A stretch of 43,621 nucleotides of DNA from Peronospora farinosa. Lineage: Eukaryota > Oomycota > Peronosporomycetes > Peronosporales > Peronosporaceae. The notes below the pieces were generated by a model. It was given only the letters and a program-made list of their open reading frames with translations. It did no database searches and had not been told where the DNA came from. The position numbers and the translations under genes are program-made. Where the stretch lies: positions 1 through 43,621 of the forward strand of contig CANTFK010000378.1 of NCBI GenBank assembly GCA_947646735.1, written 5' to 3'. The number at the start of each line of letters is the position of its first letter. Position 1 is the stretch's first letter. Shown in pieces: positions 30,456-39,982 of the stretch.

Positions 30456-30611
30456 ACTCCTGGCATTAAACGTGAAAAGACCACAGTCATCTCTTTTGAT
30501 GTGCAGCAGCTTCCGATTATGCTGCCAAAGCTCGAATTTTTCTCCCTTCCGGATGCAATACTTCACAGTATGTCCTTGGTCCTCGACTTGTGTATGAGAA
30601 ATTAAATCCAT
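30456..30611 (-). pseudogene. H: Copia pol spacer fragment
   Basis: HTQVEDQGHTVKYCIRKGEK and LWQHNRKLLHIKRDDCGLFT read in one minus frame up to the GCCCTAA boundary. By character this looks like the Copia segment between protease and integrase, but the match is from memory of the family style and not certain. Confidence 0.4.
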
Positions 30612-31060
30612 ACACTATTATACGTCATAAATTGTTATCATGTTGCTGCTTGATCCGTTTCGAACAAGTATCTTCCTGTATCTAGTGTTGGTCTCCATTG
30701 GAGTTGCACTACCGTGTGCTTCGCCAAAGCCAACTTTCTCGAGAACTTCCTTGCAATATTTCGTTTGGTGAATATATGTGTCCGTCTCATCTTGCTCGAC
30801 ATTGATGCCTAAAAAATAGTGCAGCTTTTTTCCATCTTTAAAACCATATTCGCGTCGATGGCTTCGAAAAACGATGCCTTATATGCCTCAGAATCAGTCG
30901 CTAATACCACATCGTCGACGTATAACATGAGAAGAGCCAGTACTGCATGCTGTAATACTTTCGCTATTTTCATGGAGTTCAGCATTCACAAGGAACCCTC
31001 AATCCACGACGGGTACCGGCGCTCTGTTGACTGGCGTAAGACCATTTTCTGTGGCATTCC
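30612..31060 (-). pseudogene. H: Copia reverse transcriptase fragment
   Basis: LALLMLYVDDVVLATDSEAY contains the Copia catalytic loop YVDD (plus positions 30911-30922). It is followed by a stop and, in shifted frames, THIYSPNEIL / IHQTKYCKEVLEK and GFGEAHGSATPME, typical Copia RT palm-thumb text. The N-terminal RT half is absent here. Confidence 0.8.
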
Positions 31061-31098
31061 TTTGTTATAGCGCCGTCGTTTTATCTCTTGGACATCCT

Positions 31099-31506
31099 CT
31101 AGCTCCGCATCCAAAACTTCTCTACGTTCCCAGTAATTATTTCAGGAATCATGCACAAATCCATCAGGCCATTGCTGGACTCACTCGTCGTCTCACCCTC
31201 GCGTGAATGTACTGTATCCTTGGAGGTAGTAGGTACTTCCGTATCTGCATGTACATTTTCATCCTCATCCTCGCTATTACTAGTGTCTGATGTCTCTGAC
31301 CTATAGTCACAACTCACCTTGTCGGATGATGACAGTATTGCGTCGGATTGTAAATTGATCCCGATTGACTCTGAGAGCGAGTCATCAGCAATCGAGTCAT
31401 CACCAAATTTTATATTATTTGATGTGGATTCAATGGAGACAAAAATTGATATTCCTGTCATTCGGAATGCACTCGATCTTAGTAATGAGAGCCCTATGTG
31501 TGCCAA
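31099..31506 (-). pseudogene. H: acidic Copia linker region
   Basis: Minus-strand frame rich in Ser, Glu and Asp (SETSDTSNSEDEDENVHAD, SKDTVHSREGETTSESSNG), as in the linker between Copia integrase and RT. The plus strand of the same stretch (31319-31675) is also open and acidic. A short inverted match (GACAAG.TGAGTTGTGACTAT at 31298-31321 minus and 31621-31641 plus) suggests a rearrangement inside the region. Assignment is tentative. Confidence 0.4.
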
Positions 31507-31809
31507 TGCCAGTGATGATGCAATTAAAGAAAATCATACAAGCAAGCCCTCGAGCTTGGAAAGTGAAACGACCCACGATTCCGAAACAGGTGTTGACAGT
31601 CAATCAGCTGCCGAAAATTGCGACAAGTTGAGTTGTGACTATCGTTTGGTGAATATGCGTGTCCGTTATGCTTAAGCCTTCGTCAGGCTTAAACATAACC
31701 AAGAAAACGGCGACGCATTTACGGGCTAAGGCTGTAAGTGTTTGAGTGCGAAGAAAGACTCCGTTTGTCAGGAAGGACAAACGTAAACTTACCTAAGAGC
31801 TGGCACAAC

Positions 31810-31977
31810 ATGTCAAACAAGGTAGAGCTGAACAAATATGGACGACCTGTAGGATGGCATGGGCAATCCTGGGCGTACTACAAAGGAATGATGAAGCTGA
31901 CCTTTGAGGAAACCAATCTGATACGGCGACAGCATATCCTTCGTGATATCGGTCACCGTATACTATATCCTCATTGA
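31810..31977 (+). pseudogene. H: Copia Gag N-terminus, plus strand
   Basis: ATG at 31810 begins MSNKVELNKYGRPVGWHGQS, then WAYYKGMMKLTFEE, the usual start of oomycete-type Copia gag (N-K-Y-G-R-P-V-G-W). It ends at 31977 without reaching the gag core. Its orientation is opposite to the neighbouring integrase and gag core, so it comes from another Copia copy or an inversion. Confidence 0.65.
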
Positions 31978-32035
31978 TCGAAGCATCAAAATGTGTTGAA
32001 CCACTTGATCTGCTGGAAAATAGCTTTAAAACCTG

Positions 32036-32602
32036 CTAACCTTCCAGGTACCCCAAAAGAAAACCAATTCTGCAGTTATCATCTAGATTCTTCCGAGATG
32101 AGTTGTTCGCTTGATGGACATAAGCGAAAATTTCAAACTTCTTGATTTCATGTAGATTTGGCTTCTTGTTCATCATCATTCTGTATGGAGTCTCTTTGAT
32201 TGACCGACAGTATGCCCTATTTCTCAGGTACGTAGCCATCTCAAGCGCATGCATCCAAAACGAGTTTGGTAGCTTTGCGGAAGCCATCATTGCCTTCATC
32301 ATGTAAATTAGGGTTTGGTGTGATCTCTCACACAGGTTCAGGTGTGATCCATGAGGTGGGTTTGGTAAGAACTTAATGCCAAGATTCCTGGACCAAGGTG
32401 TAATCTCCCCATTTACAAATTCCCTTCTGCCGTCAGATATCACTTGCTTGACTTTCACTTGGAATCTCCACATTAATCCTAATTTGTTTGGCTTCGCCGG
32501 GGCTTCTGCTTCATCAATCGGAACCAGTAATCCCTTAGAAAACATGGCGTTCACCTCGTTCTCCATACCATTATGCCATTCGTCTTTTTGCGGCGTCTTC
32601 AT
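32036..32602 (-). pseudogene. H: Copia RT start fused in front of integrase core
   Basis: One 188-codon minus frame. Residues 1-50 (DEWHNGMENEVNAMFSKGLL, MWRFQVKVK) are the start of Copia RT. From residue ~53 it becomes integrase core (SDGRREFVNGEITPWSRNLG, PNPPHGSHLNLCERSHQTLI, NSFWMHALEMATYLRNRAYC, DDNCRIGFLLGYLEG). In Copia pol integrase precedes RT, so the order is reversed and the junction falls in frame. It is not an intact pol order. Confidence 0.75.
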
Positions 32603-32661
32603 CGCTTCAATAAAGCTTCTGGGAATCTTGGTCTCATTTGCTCGCCATCTATGTTTCGCTG

Positions 32662-32723
32662 TATTACTTAGCTTAGCTCTTTCTGGCTACTGACGACTTG
32701 CCTTGCACTTTGCACTTTTCTGA
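32662..32723. repeat. 62-bp direct repeat, left copy
   Basis: TATTACTTAGCTTAGCTCTT through CACTTTTCTGA is repeated without visible change at 33038-33099, 376 bp away. The stretch between (about 32724-33037) has no gene and is AT-rich with GATATA runs. Confidence 0.85.
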
Positions 32724-33037
32724 CTGAGCTTTCGAGCTTCTATGTATGCGGCTGTAGCTAACCTGCGAGCCGCCACCTTGTCACCTACGTTTGTCGACTC
32801 GTCCAGTTGTCGACTCGTCCCATTCTGATCTCCGTCGTTTCCCTTCTCCATTGTTTCCACGTTTCACCATCGGCATCGGTAAACGGACGTGAAATGTGTA
32901 AACGGACGTGAAATGTTCCAACGACTTCAACTTGGGAGGAACATATCACATCATGTTGCAATCTCGCTTTATTGCAATCTCTCTAGCGTCCAGCTATGCT
33001 AGATATATAGATATATCTCTTGACACTTAAAGATATA

Positions 33038-33099
33038 TATTACTTAGCTTAGCTCTTTCTGGCTACTGACGACTTGCCTTGCACTTTGCACTTTTCTGA
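33038..33099. repeat. 62-bp direct repeat, right copy
   Basis: Second copy of the 32662-32723 sequence. The identity suggests a recent duplication or a repair event using nearby sequence. Confidence 0.85.
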
Positions 33100-33167
33100 T
33101 GCTACGGGAAGCACAATTCTCGTAGGTAACGCAAGTGCAAACGAAGTGAAAGCGTTTCGAGAGGCAC

Positions 33168-33450
33168 AAACTATCCATTCGCAAAATCTGATCATTCAAA
33201 TTTTCCGAAGTGTCCACCCGCTTTCAACCATGCCTCTCAGACGATCAAAGCGCGCATTCGCCGGCAACGATCGAATTAACATCTGCGTAAAGATCGGATC
33301 CCGAATACCTGCGTTCACAGCGACCAATTGATCGTTAATCATGAACATGTTTTCCACGTGTTGCGCAACGTCCCAATTAGGTTTGCACTTCATCGCGTTT
33401 AACTTGTTGTAAAGAATGATTTCTTGGTTTGATCTCGTTGCCGCATTCAA
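33168..33450 (-). pseudogene. H: Copia Gag core, minus strand
   Basis: LYNKLNAMKCKPNWDVAQHV, ENMFMINDQLVAVNAGIRDP and QMLIRSLPANARFDRLRGMV are the central helical part of Copia gag. The frame ends at 33196 in VESGWTLRKI, but homologous sequence continues to about 33168. Confidence 0.75.
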
Positions 33451-33479
33451 GTATGCTGTTTGTACATCTCCTTGATATA

Positions 33480-33560
33480 AAATCAGTCCGAATTATGTGG
33501 CTAGCGCCACCAACACTCGAAAGGTAACAATCCGTGCGACAGGCGAAAATGATTCCACGT
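33480..33560 (-). pseudogene. H: short Copia RT start
   Basis: ESFSPVARIVTFRVLVALAT, in a minus frame ending at 33493, matches the TFSPVAR..S.R block at the start of Copia RT. It is only about 25 residues long and sits between gag pieces, so it is another displaced fragment. Confidence 0.6.
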
Positions 33561-33616
33561 TAAACATATCAGCAGGAATCTCTGTTCCGGGCATATTTTC
33601 AATTCCGCGACCCGCC

Positions 33617-33893
33617 ATGGTGAAAGCGGGGACGACAAGGTGGACACTTCGGAAAAATTGAAAGATCAGATTTTGCGAATGGATAGTTTTAACAAGTGTG
33701 ATTGGGAGCTTGGTGCCCATGATGTCATTGGAAATGTACAGGACAATGGAGGCAGTCAAACGTCCAAGAACCGGCAAAACGCTAGCTGTGCAAGATCACA
33801 CATCGGAGCCAGAAAGTTAATAGCTGCCGACAAAGAACTCCAAAGCACGACTTCACAGGCGGATAAGCAGCATGGAAACTGCTTTAATTGTCA
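33617..33893 (+). pseudogene. H: Copia Gag C-terminal part, plus strand
   Basis: Plus-strand continuation of gag (RMDSFNKCDWELGAHDVIGN, then ADKQHGNCFNCH, the first half of a zinc knuckle). At about 33893 it gives way to a minus-strand Copia RNase H piece (YVAACEAS). Confidence 0.6.
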
Positions 33894-33919
33894 TTGGATG
33901 CTTCGCATGCTGCCACATA
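33894..33919 (-). pseudogene. H: Copia RNase H, part beyond element E
   Basis: Minus-strand YVAACEAS is the continuation of the RNase H fragment at 41686-42030, separated from it by the insertion of element E. The last five bases, ACATA (33915-33919), are the left copy of E's target duplication. Confidence 0.75.
33915..33919. repeat. Target-site duplication of element E, left copy (ACATA)
   Basis: ACATA immediately before the E LTR and again at 41686-41690 after the other LTR. The Copia RNase H sequence reads on across the site when E is removed. Confidence 0.9.
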
Positions 33920-34560
33920 TGTAGCGGAGCTGCACAGCTCTTTAGCCAGAGGAAGACTTTAGGCTGGAAGCCTCTTAGTTCTAGAGAACTAAATAGAGTT
34001 TAGGCTAAAAGCCACTTAGTTCTAAGGAACTAATTAAACGACTTAAAGTCACCCTATTCTAAGGAACTAGGAAAGAGAATTTTAGTCAGTCAAGCAATAA
34101 GCTTAAGGTTCAAAGAACCAACGCACAGAGTGCAAGAACAAGCTAGAAGCTTAAAGGTTCAGAGAACCAACGCACGAAGTGCACAAGAGAACAAGTCAGA
34201 ACGACTTGCGTTCTTAAACTCAAAATGAGAACTGATTATATTTATGCTTTAAGATTTAATGAATAGTCCTACTCTAAGTACACTACACTAGATTAATTAC
34301 TATAATAGTAATTATTATATGCAGACTTTGCTATTGGACGACGTATCGTCTAAACATCTGTGTATGATGTACTTAGTACAGCGTTATGGATTTATCGAAT
34401 CCTAATCGATAAGATACGGTATTACCGAATACCGTATCTTTAACGCTTAAACTCAATACCTCTCTAAAGAGAAGTATCAAAATGCATTATATGTAATAAA
34501 CAGGGTATTCAACCGTAAACTTTCGGAATGATGTTACAACCGTCGTGTAACCCCGTTACA
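33920..34560 (-). repeat. E: 3' LTR (641 bp)
   Basis: Plus-strand reading begins TGTAGCGGAGCTGCACAGCT and ends TGTAACCCCGTTACA. It is the same length as 41045-41685. Ten differences are visible, nine of them in the last ~105 bp (the U3 start in element orientation) and only one in the other ~535 bp. Confidence 0.95.
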
Positions 34561-34572
34561 CCCTCCCCCACT
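34561..34572 (-). other. E: polypurine tract
   Basis: On the minus strand AGTGGGGGAGGG sits directly before the LTR terminal TGTAACGGGG. Confidence 0.85.
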
Positions 34573-34670
34573 AGACTGACGTTCCCATAGAATGTCATTC
34601 GACATCTTTCCTCTTAGAGGTAGTGCTTTAGCGAACGTTAAAACCTTACGGTTTGTTCACGGCACATAAC

Positions 34671-35955
34671 ATGACGCCTCCTAGAACTGAGTCACAGACT
34701 CTACGGGACCTTATTGAAGGCGACCTTGACGAAGCGGTTGATTACGAAAGTGACACCGTCTTTGTGGGACCCGATGGGTCCTCATTAGCCACCCTCACGG
34801 GTGAAGATGACACTCGTCATGCACCGAATCCGTTCCCTGAATGTGGTGCTGCAGATGCGCTAACAGCGTTACGTGACCCGCCTGACGTATCATCAACGGT
34901 GACGGTTACCAACTCACTCGACGAGCAGCAACAGTAGACCATCGACCAAGAGGAAGGCGCCAAGCGCCGGACGATGAATATGACGAGGCTTTAAGAACAC
35001 CGACGGTACAGGTTCAAACCACCTACGGTAAAAGAACGTCTAAAGGAGGCATCTGGGCATTTTCTTTCTGGCTGGGCCATTGGGCCTGAGGCCATTTCAC
35101 CCGAGGATGTTGCAACGCGAACGGCCCTTTGACAACGATACCTGGAACCCCATATTACTACGCAAAACCAATACTTGGCACGCCTTAACAGGCAAGTGCG
35201 CGGTAGCGCCGGTTCCTCCCATAAAGGGTGTTCCCATCCTTCTGTTTGCGGGGTAAACCGATGAAGAAGAAGACACGGCTTTCAGCCGCTGGGCGCATTA
35301 TGCGCGACGTTTAAGCAGCATGTGGGCCCTATGGGCAAGTGCCGATGTGGCAGATGTTCGACTCAAACGGAAAATGCGTTACGATTACGCTAAATTGAAG
35401 ACCCGGGGAAAATTGAAGTCTCAACGAACACATTATGCGTCTGCTACCCAGCACCCCAATGTTTCGGCTACACCTGTAGCCGCGAGTCCACGACAGGCCG
35501 GGGCCGCTAACTCGCCTACCCCCACCACTACTGGTGAGAAGTGTCACCGCCAACAGGCTGACCCTGCGCACGACGCTCAAAAACGTCCACGGCGTATGGG
35601 CAATCCTGCCGAAGGGGAATCTCAAACTCCCATGAGTTCCACGACTCGGGATAACCCCGCCCCTTTACCAGATACTGGTATTGACCATGGCGGCGACGTT
35701 TCTGCAACAGACGTTCAACATGGAACTGAAGGTTCCCCTGCCCATCAAGCAAAGCCGGAGGAGGCCGGTGCATCGGCACAAGCTCATGCCGAGCTTCTCA
35801 AAGAGGTGCGGTCCCTCCGTGCGGATATGCAGTCGATAAACTTTCGGCTTGAGTCACTGGAAGAGAGCCGAACCCGAGTGCAGGGTCAGCTTGACCTGTT
35901 AGTGCAGATGATTCGCCCCGCGACAATGCCGATGAACTCGGCGCGAGCGCCTTAG
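34671..35955 (+). pseudogene. E: antisense accessory gene with C-terminal coiled coil
   Basis: Runs against gag-pol; ATG at 34671, 110 nt inside the LTR, at the same point as F's (4002). The N-terminus is acidic (LRDLIEGDLDEAVDYESDTV, GPDGSSLATLTGEDDTRHAP). TAG at 34935 and TGA at 35130 are in that frame; a frameshift lies between about 35190 and 35250, then TAA 35254. From 35257 it is open to 35955: FSRWAHYARRLSSMWALWAS, a Ser/Pro/Thr-rich linker, and a heptad-like end (HAELLKEVRSLRADMQSINF, RLESLEESRTRVQGQLDLLV). The last ~430 nt overlap the chromodomain and pol end on the other strand. No family recognised; similarity to F supports a real protein. Confidence 0.75.
35528..35797 (-). pseudogene. 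E: chromodomain
   Basis: In frame with the integrase but after a TGA at 35798-35800. FHVERLLQKRRRHGQYQYLV, then GYPESWNSWEFEIPLRQDCP and VDVFERR is a chromodomain; Trp of the usual LVKW is Gly here. It ends at a stop near 35525. The opposite strand is open through the whole segment. Confidence 0.8.
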
Positions 35956-37328
35956 CGTCCACTTGGGACGGATCCCGATATGGTTTGAGCATGCCGACGT
36001 AGAACACGGGATGTGTACGCAATTTGCGCGGCAAATTAAGCGTATACGCTGTGCCTTTCTTGGCAATGACCGTAAAGGGTCCGATAAAGCGCGGACGCAA
36101 CTTTGTCTTAAAGACAGCAGACACTACATTGGTAGGTAGATTTTTAGCATTAAGTAATACTTGGTATCCGACCTCATAATCATTAATACAACTTCTGCCT
36201 TTAGCATCCGCATATTCTTTTTGTTTGTCTTGACTATCAGCCATTGCATCTTGCACATGTCGTGAGACATTTAGTCGCGTTGCAAGAAACGCATTTACCT
36301 GTTTCTTAACAGTATTAGGGCTGACATCAGCAAGCCGATCGGCAACCTCTCCCCCACCAAGCCCTGAACCACTCGGTGGTAGCGTTAACGGAACGCGTGG
36401 GTGTGTGAGACCATTCACATAGAACGGAGTGTAGCCAGTAGAGGCATGCACGGAGTTATTGAGTGCAAACTCAACTACAGGGAGCATAGAGCTCCATCAC
36501 TTAGGCGTTTCAGCACAAACGCTGCGGAGGATATCTTCAAAAACGCGATTTGCGCGCTCGGTTTGACCATCCGTCTGCGGATGATCAGCTGTGGACATGT
36601 CAAAACGTGTGCCCAGCACCTGAAAGACGGACTTCCAAAATTTACTTGTAAAACGAGGATCACGATCAGAAACAATTGCCACTGGCAAGCCATGTTGGCG
36701 AAATACTCGATCGATAAACATCTCCGCTGTACCCACACCATCGATCGAGTCTGGCACAGCCGCTAAGTGAGCCATCTTGCTCAAGCGATCAACAAAGACC
36801 ACAATACCCGTATTGTTATGCGAATCTTTCGGTAAGCCAAACACAAAGTCCATACTAATGGACTCCCAGCACCCAGTGGGAATAGGCAAACTAGCCAGCG
36901 GCGCTGCCGAATGGGGAGAGGGTTTCACCCGTTAACACGTTTCACACGTACGCACATATGTGCTCACCCATTTATATATTTTGGGCCACCACTAACTTTG
37001 GCATACCGCCCCATAGGTCTTTTCACGACGCAAATGAACACCGATGGCGGTGTCATGTACCTCATAGAGGATACGATACTTCGGGTCCTCGTCATGAGGA
37101 ACCACAATACTCGGAGGATCCACCACATCTGTACAATAGTACAACAGCCCCTGATCGATAGAATATCGATGGAGGCCCGCACGTAATCGTGCCGACAATT
37201 TAGTGTCCGAGTCTTTAAACTCATCACTGCCAATAGCATGTAGCAACGCTATACAGTGATCATCTTTAGCATACGCCGATCGAATGAGATCACTGATAGA
37301 AGACGACAACGTCGTAACATGAGCAAGC
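35801..37328 (-). pseudogene. E: integrase (broken)
   Basis: Zinc-binding part HDTAIGVHLRREKT then CETC, with TAG after AVCQS and TAA after CETC as in F. Core: ISMDFVFGLPKDS (Asp), IVSDRDPRFTSKFW (Asp) and TDGQTERANRVFED (Glu codon at plus 36557-36559), so the triad is complete. After CAETPK the frame changes, then VEFALNNSVHASTGYTPFYV, LRPRFIGPFTVIAKKG and RKLRTHPVFYVGMLKPYRD. It ends at TGA 35798-35800 ahead of the chromodomain. Confidence 0.85.
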
Positions 37329-37763
37329 TCATAGTCAGGTCTGCGTGACAACGCATCAGCCAAGGCATTTTGCTTGCCCGGCTTATATTTCACCTCGAAA
37401 TTATATTTGGCAAAGAATGACAGCCATCTGGCCATTCTCTGCGAGAGATGCGGCGACTGAGTCGCAGTGCGTAAAGACGCATGATCGGTATAGATCACAA
37501 AGGGCTTGAAGCCCAGCAGATGAACTCTGAATGACTAGAGCATACTTCATTGCAAGTAACTCTTTGTCATGAACTTGATAGTTCTTCTCTGCAGCTTTCA
37601 GCTGGCGAGATTTAAAGGCGATCACATGATCACGACCTTCATCATCTGTTTGTAACAGAGCACTGCCAATGGCAAAATCCGACGCGTCACAGACGACGCT
37701 AAACGGTCGATCAGTGTCTGACAAAGCCAGATTAGGAGCACGAAGAAGGATTTCCTTTACCGC
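37329..37763 (-). pseudogene. E: RNase H (one frameshift)
   Basis: FSVVCDASDFAIGSALLQTD keeps the first catalytic Asp, AAEKNYQ the Glu and VHDKELLAMKYAL the next Asp. The frame slips after MKYALV (shared with F) and resumes at IYTDHASLRTATQSPHLSQR, where the last catalytic Asp (TDH) is intact, through SRRPDYE. A single RNase H is present in this lineage. Confidence 0.85.
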
Positions 37764-38661
37764 TTAAAAAGCGTCTTCGTGTTCGGCATGCCAACACCAT
37801 TCCACATCCTTTTTTAGGAAATTGGATAATGACCAATCCATATAAGCGTAATTTTCACTGTACTTATGCAAGTAATTGGCAAGGCCAAGCCATTTACGCA
37901 AGTCCTTCTGAGACTGTGGAACAGGCCAATCGACTATGGCTTTGACCTTTGCGGGATCCGCTCTTAGGCCTCGCTTTCCAATGAAGCACCATAAAAAAGG
38001 GAATCTCTTCGGTACCGAAGGTGCACTTAGATGCATTAGCACGTAACTTATTAGTGCACATGCACTCGAGCACAGCTCGTAAATGAACAATATGGTTTTC
38101 AATATCTGACCGCCCATTTTCAGCTCGACTATGGACAAAGATGTCATCGACTAAGATTGTGCATAGCTTCGATGGGGTCGAAACAATTGCGTCACCAAAC
38201 GGTTAAACGTAGCCGGAGCATTCGACAGCCCCTGGGGCATCACCAACCACTCCCAGATCATACCACTCGGAGTACTAACAGCAATAAGCGGAATATCGCT
38301 AGCTCGCATGAGCAATTGATAATAACCATCACTAAGTCGAGCGCACTGTACATGGTACAACCGACCATATTGTTCTGAAGAACATCCTTTCTAGGTATTG
38401 GCGTCTGTGCAGGTATAGTGGCTGCATTGAGCTTATTATAAGCATGAACGATACGCCATTTACCATTCGGTTTCTTGACACAGAAAGTGGGTGTCGAGTG
38501 CGGAGATTTGCTCTCGCGCACCATGCCCGCCGCGTGCTTTGCACGAAAGAACTCGTCAATGACGTCACACTGTTCTTTGGGTAAGGACCACGGCCGTGTT
38601 ACACAGATACACAGAATTTGGTTCCAGGAACCAAGTCAATCTCATGACGTACACCCCTATT
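37764..38661 (-). pseudogene. E: reverse transcriptase (broken)
   Basis: [52 protein letters not shown], then a frame change, LSDGYYQLLMRASDIPLIAV, MPQGLSNAPATFNRLV and the loop LVDDIFVHSRAE (VDD at plus 38143-38151), out of frame by one missing base exactly as in F. Thumb: CTFGTEEI and WLGLANYLHKYSENYAYMDW. Confidence 0.85.
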
Positions 38662-39561
38662 AGGAGGTAGAACAGACGGTAAATCGTGACACACCACGTC
38701 CTGGAATTCCTTAACTAAAGGATAGTAGGGATCTGAAGGGTCCTTCAGAATAGATGCCCCACTACGTGCACTTAGTGCCGCCTTCGTATCTTCGAGGACT
38801 GTCTCATCGACAAGCGAGGATGAGTTCAGCTCGAGGTTAGGTCGAATGACCACCATATCGGATAGAGCACCAGCCTTTAAGGCTTGATGAAATTCATCCA
38901 CAGACATTTCGTCTAGCTCCAAGAGAGCATTTAATGATGGGAGGGCCTCAAGGTCAACCTCACCATCTACATCTCATGTCACTCCGTTGACCAGGGTGTA
39001 TAACTGGTCACTGACATTACTACGCGATAAAAAAAACAGACGCTTTGCGTCTCGCAGCCGCCATCTGGCGCCGCTGCCGTCTCATTGACGAGACCGTACC
39101 ATTAAAAGTACTTGGAATACCATCATCTTCAAGGTCAACAGATCCCTTAACCATAACCTGCCCTATGCGAGGGCCGATGTCAATATTGACATTCAGTGAG
39201 TCACTATTACCAGTGACTTCACTAACAAGGTCATCGACCTTAACTTGCCCTATACAAGAGCCGATGTCATTACCGACAATCCAGTGTCTCAATATTACTA
39301 TGAGTATCACTCAACGAAGTACGTGCCGTTTCACTAGGTGTCGCTGAGCTCTGCTCGACACAATTATTGTTGACATTGGATTTTATCAACTCAGACACTC
39401 CAATGTCCAGCACATTAACTGAATCAGTTAATGGCTCGCGCCAATAGCACTTTTGTTTCCTAGCGAAGGTGGGTTCATGACTTCCAAAGCTTCGCTAGGA
39501 ACATTGCGCGTTGCGCCTAAAGTTTTGTATCTCCAACGATCCATGGCTCATGGCGTTCCAT
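38662..39561 (-). pseudogene. E: protease-RT spacer
   Basis: Two frames. 39310-39020 is low complexity with a degenerate internal repeat (GSCIGQVKVDDLVSEV.. and GPRIGQVMVKGSVDLE). 38922-38599 begins [20 protein letters not shown] and reaches [20 protein letters not shown], the conserved lead-in to RT. Stops and a frame change around 39000 separate them. No extra domain is recognised. Confidence 0.6.
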
Positions 39562-39982
39562 TCAGGCCATACCGAGAATGAGATCATATCTCGAGCCCAA
39601 ATCTAGGACAAGACAGCGTTCAACGCTATTGAAGTCTATGAACTTCACACCTAAGTTCAACGGAACTTTAGGAACGGTGACACGTACACCTGTTGCGAGG
39701 CGCACGGTTATACTGTCACCCTCTTGCGCTTCCAGCGCCTCAGCATACTGCTTACTCCCTTCAAGGGAACGATGTCGGACATAATTACCTGACGCCCCTG
39801 AGTCAATTAAAATTGACCATGGTTTCTCAAAACCCTTAACGGTTGCCGACACAACCAACACCCCTGGCTTGTAATCTCGTTCTATGGAAGCATCCACAGA
39901 GCCACCTGGGGCTAAGCCCTGTTTACCTCTACCTCCTAAAGGTTCAACAGAACTTAGTTCTTTCCCAGTAGGCGCGAGGCGC
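39562..39982 (-). pseudogene. E: aspartic protease
   Basis: KPGVLVVSATVKGFEKPWSI leads to the active site LIDSGASGNYV (DSG). Further blocks are VRLATGVRVTVPKVPLNLGV and CLVLDLGSRYDLILGMA, the retropepsin end motif. It lies in a frame different from gag, which ends at 39983, so expression would need a frameshift or the break is a mutation. Confidence 0.85.

Larger units (their letters stand above)
33168..33690. repeat. Inverted repeat of Copia gag sequence
   Basis: ACTATCCATTCGCAAAATCT to CATG (33168-33231) is the near reverse complement of 33617-33690. The arms are about 64 and 74 bp with a ~385-bp centre. The left arm ends the minus-strand gag fragment; the right arm starts the plus-strand gag fragment. 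Confidence 0.8.

Noticed and set aside
31319..31675. Plus-strand acidic open frame as a separate gene
   Set aside because: It is open on both strands, acidic and low complexity, lies within scrambled Copia DNA and ends in sequence that repeats a Copia RT fragment. Not supported as an independent gene.
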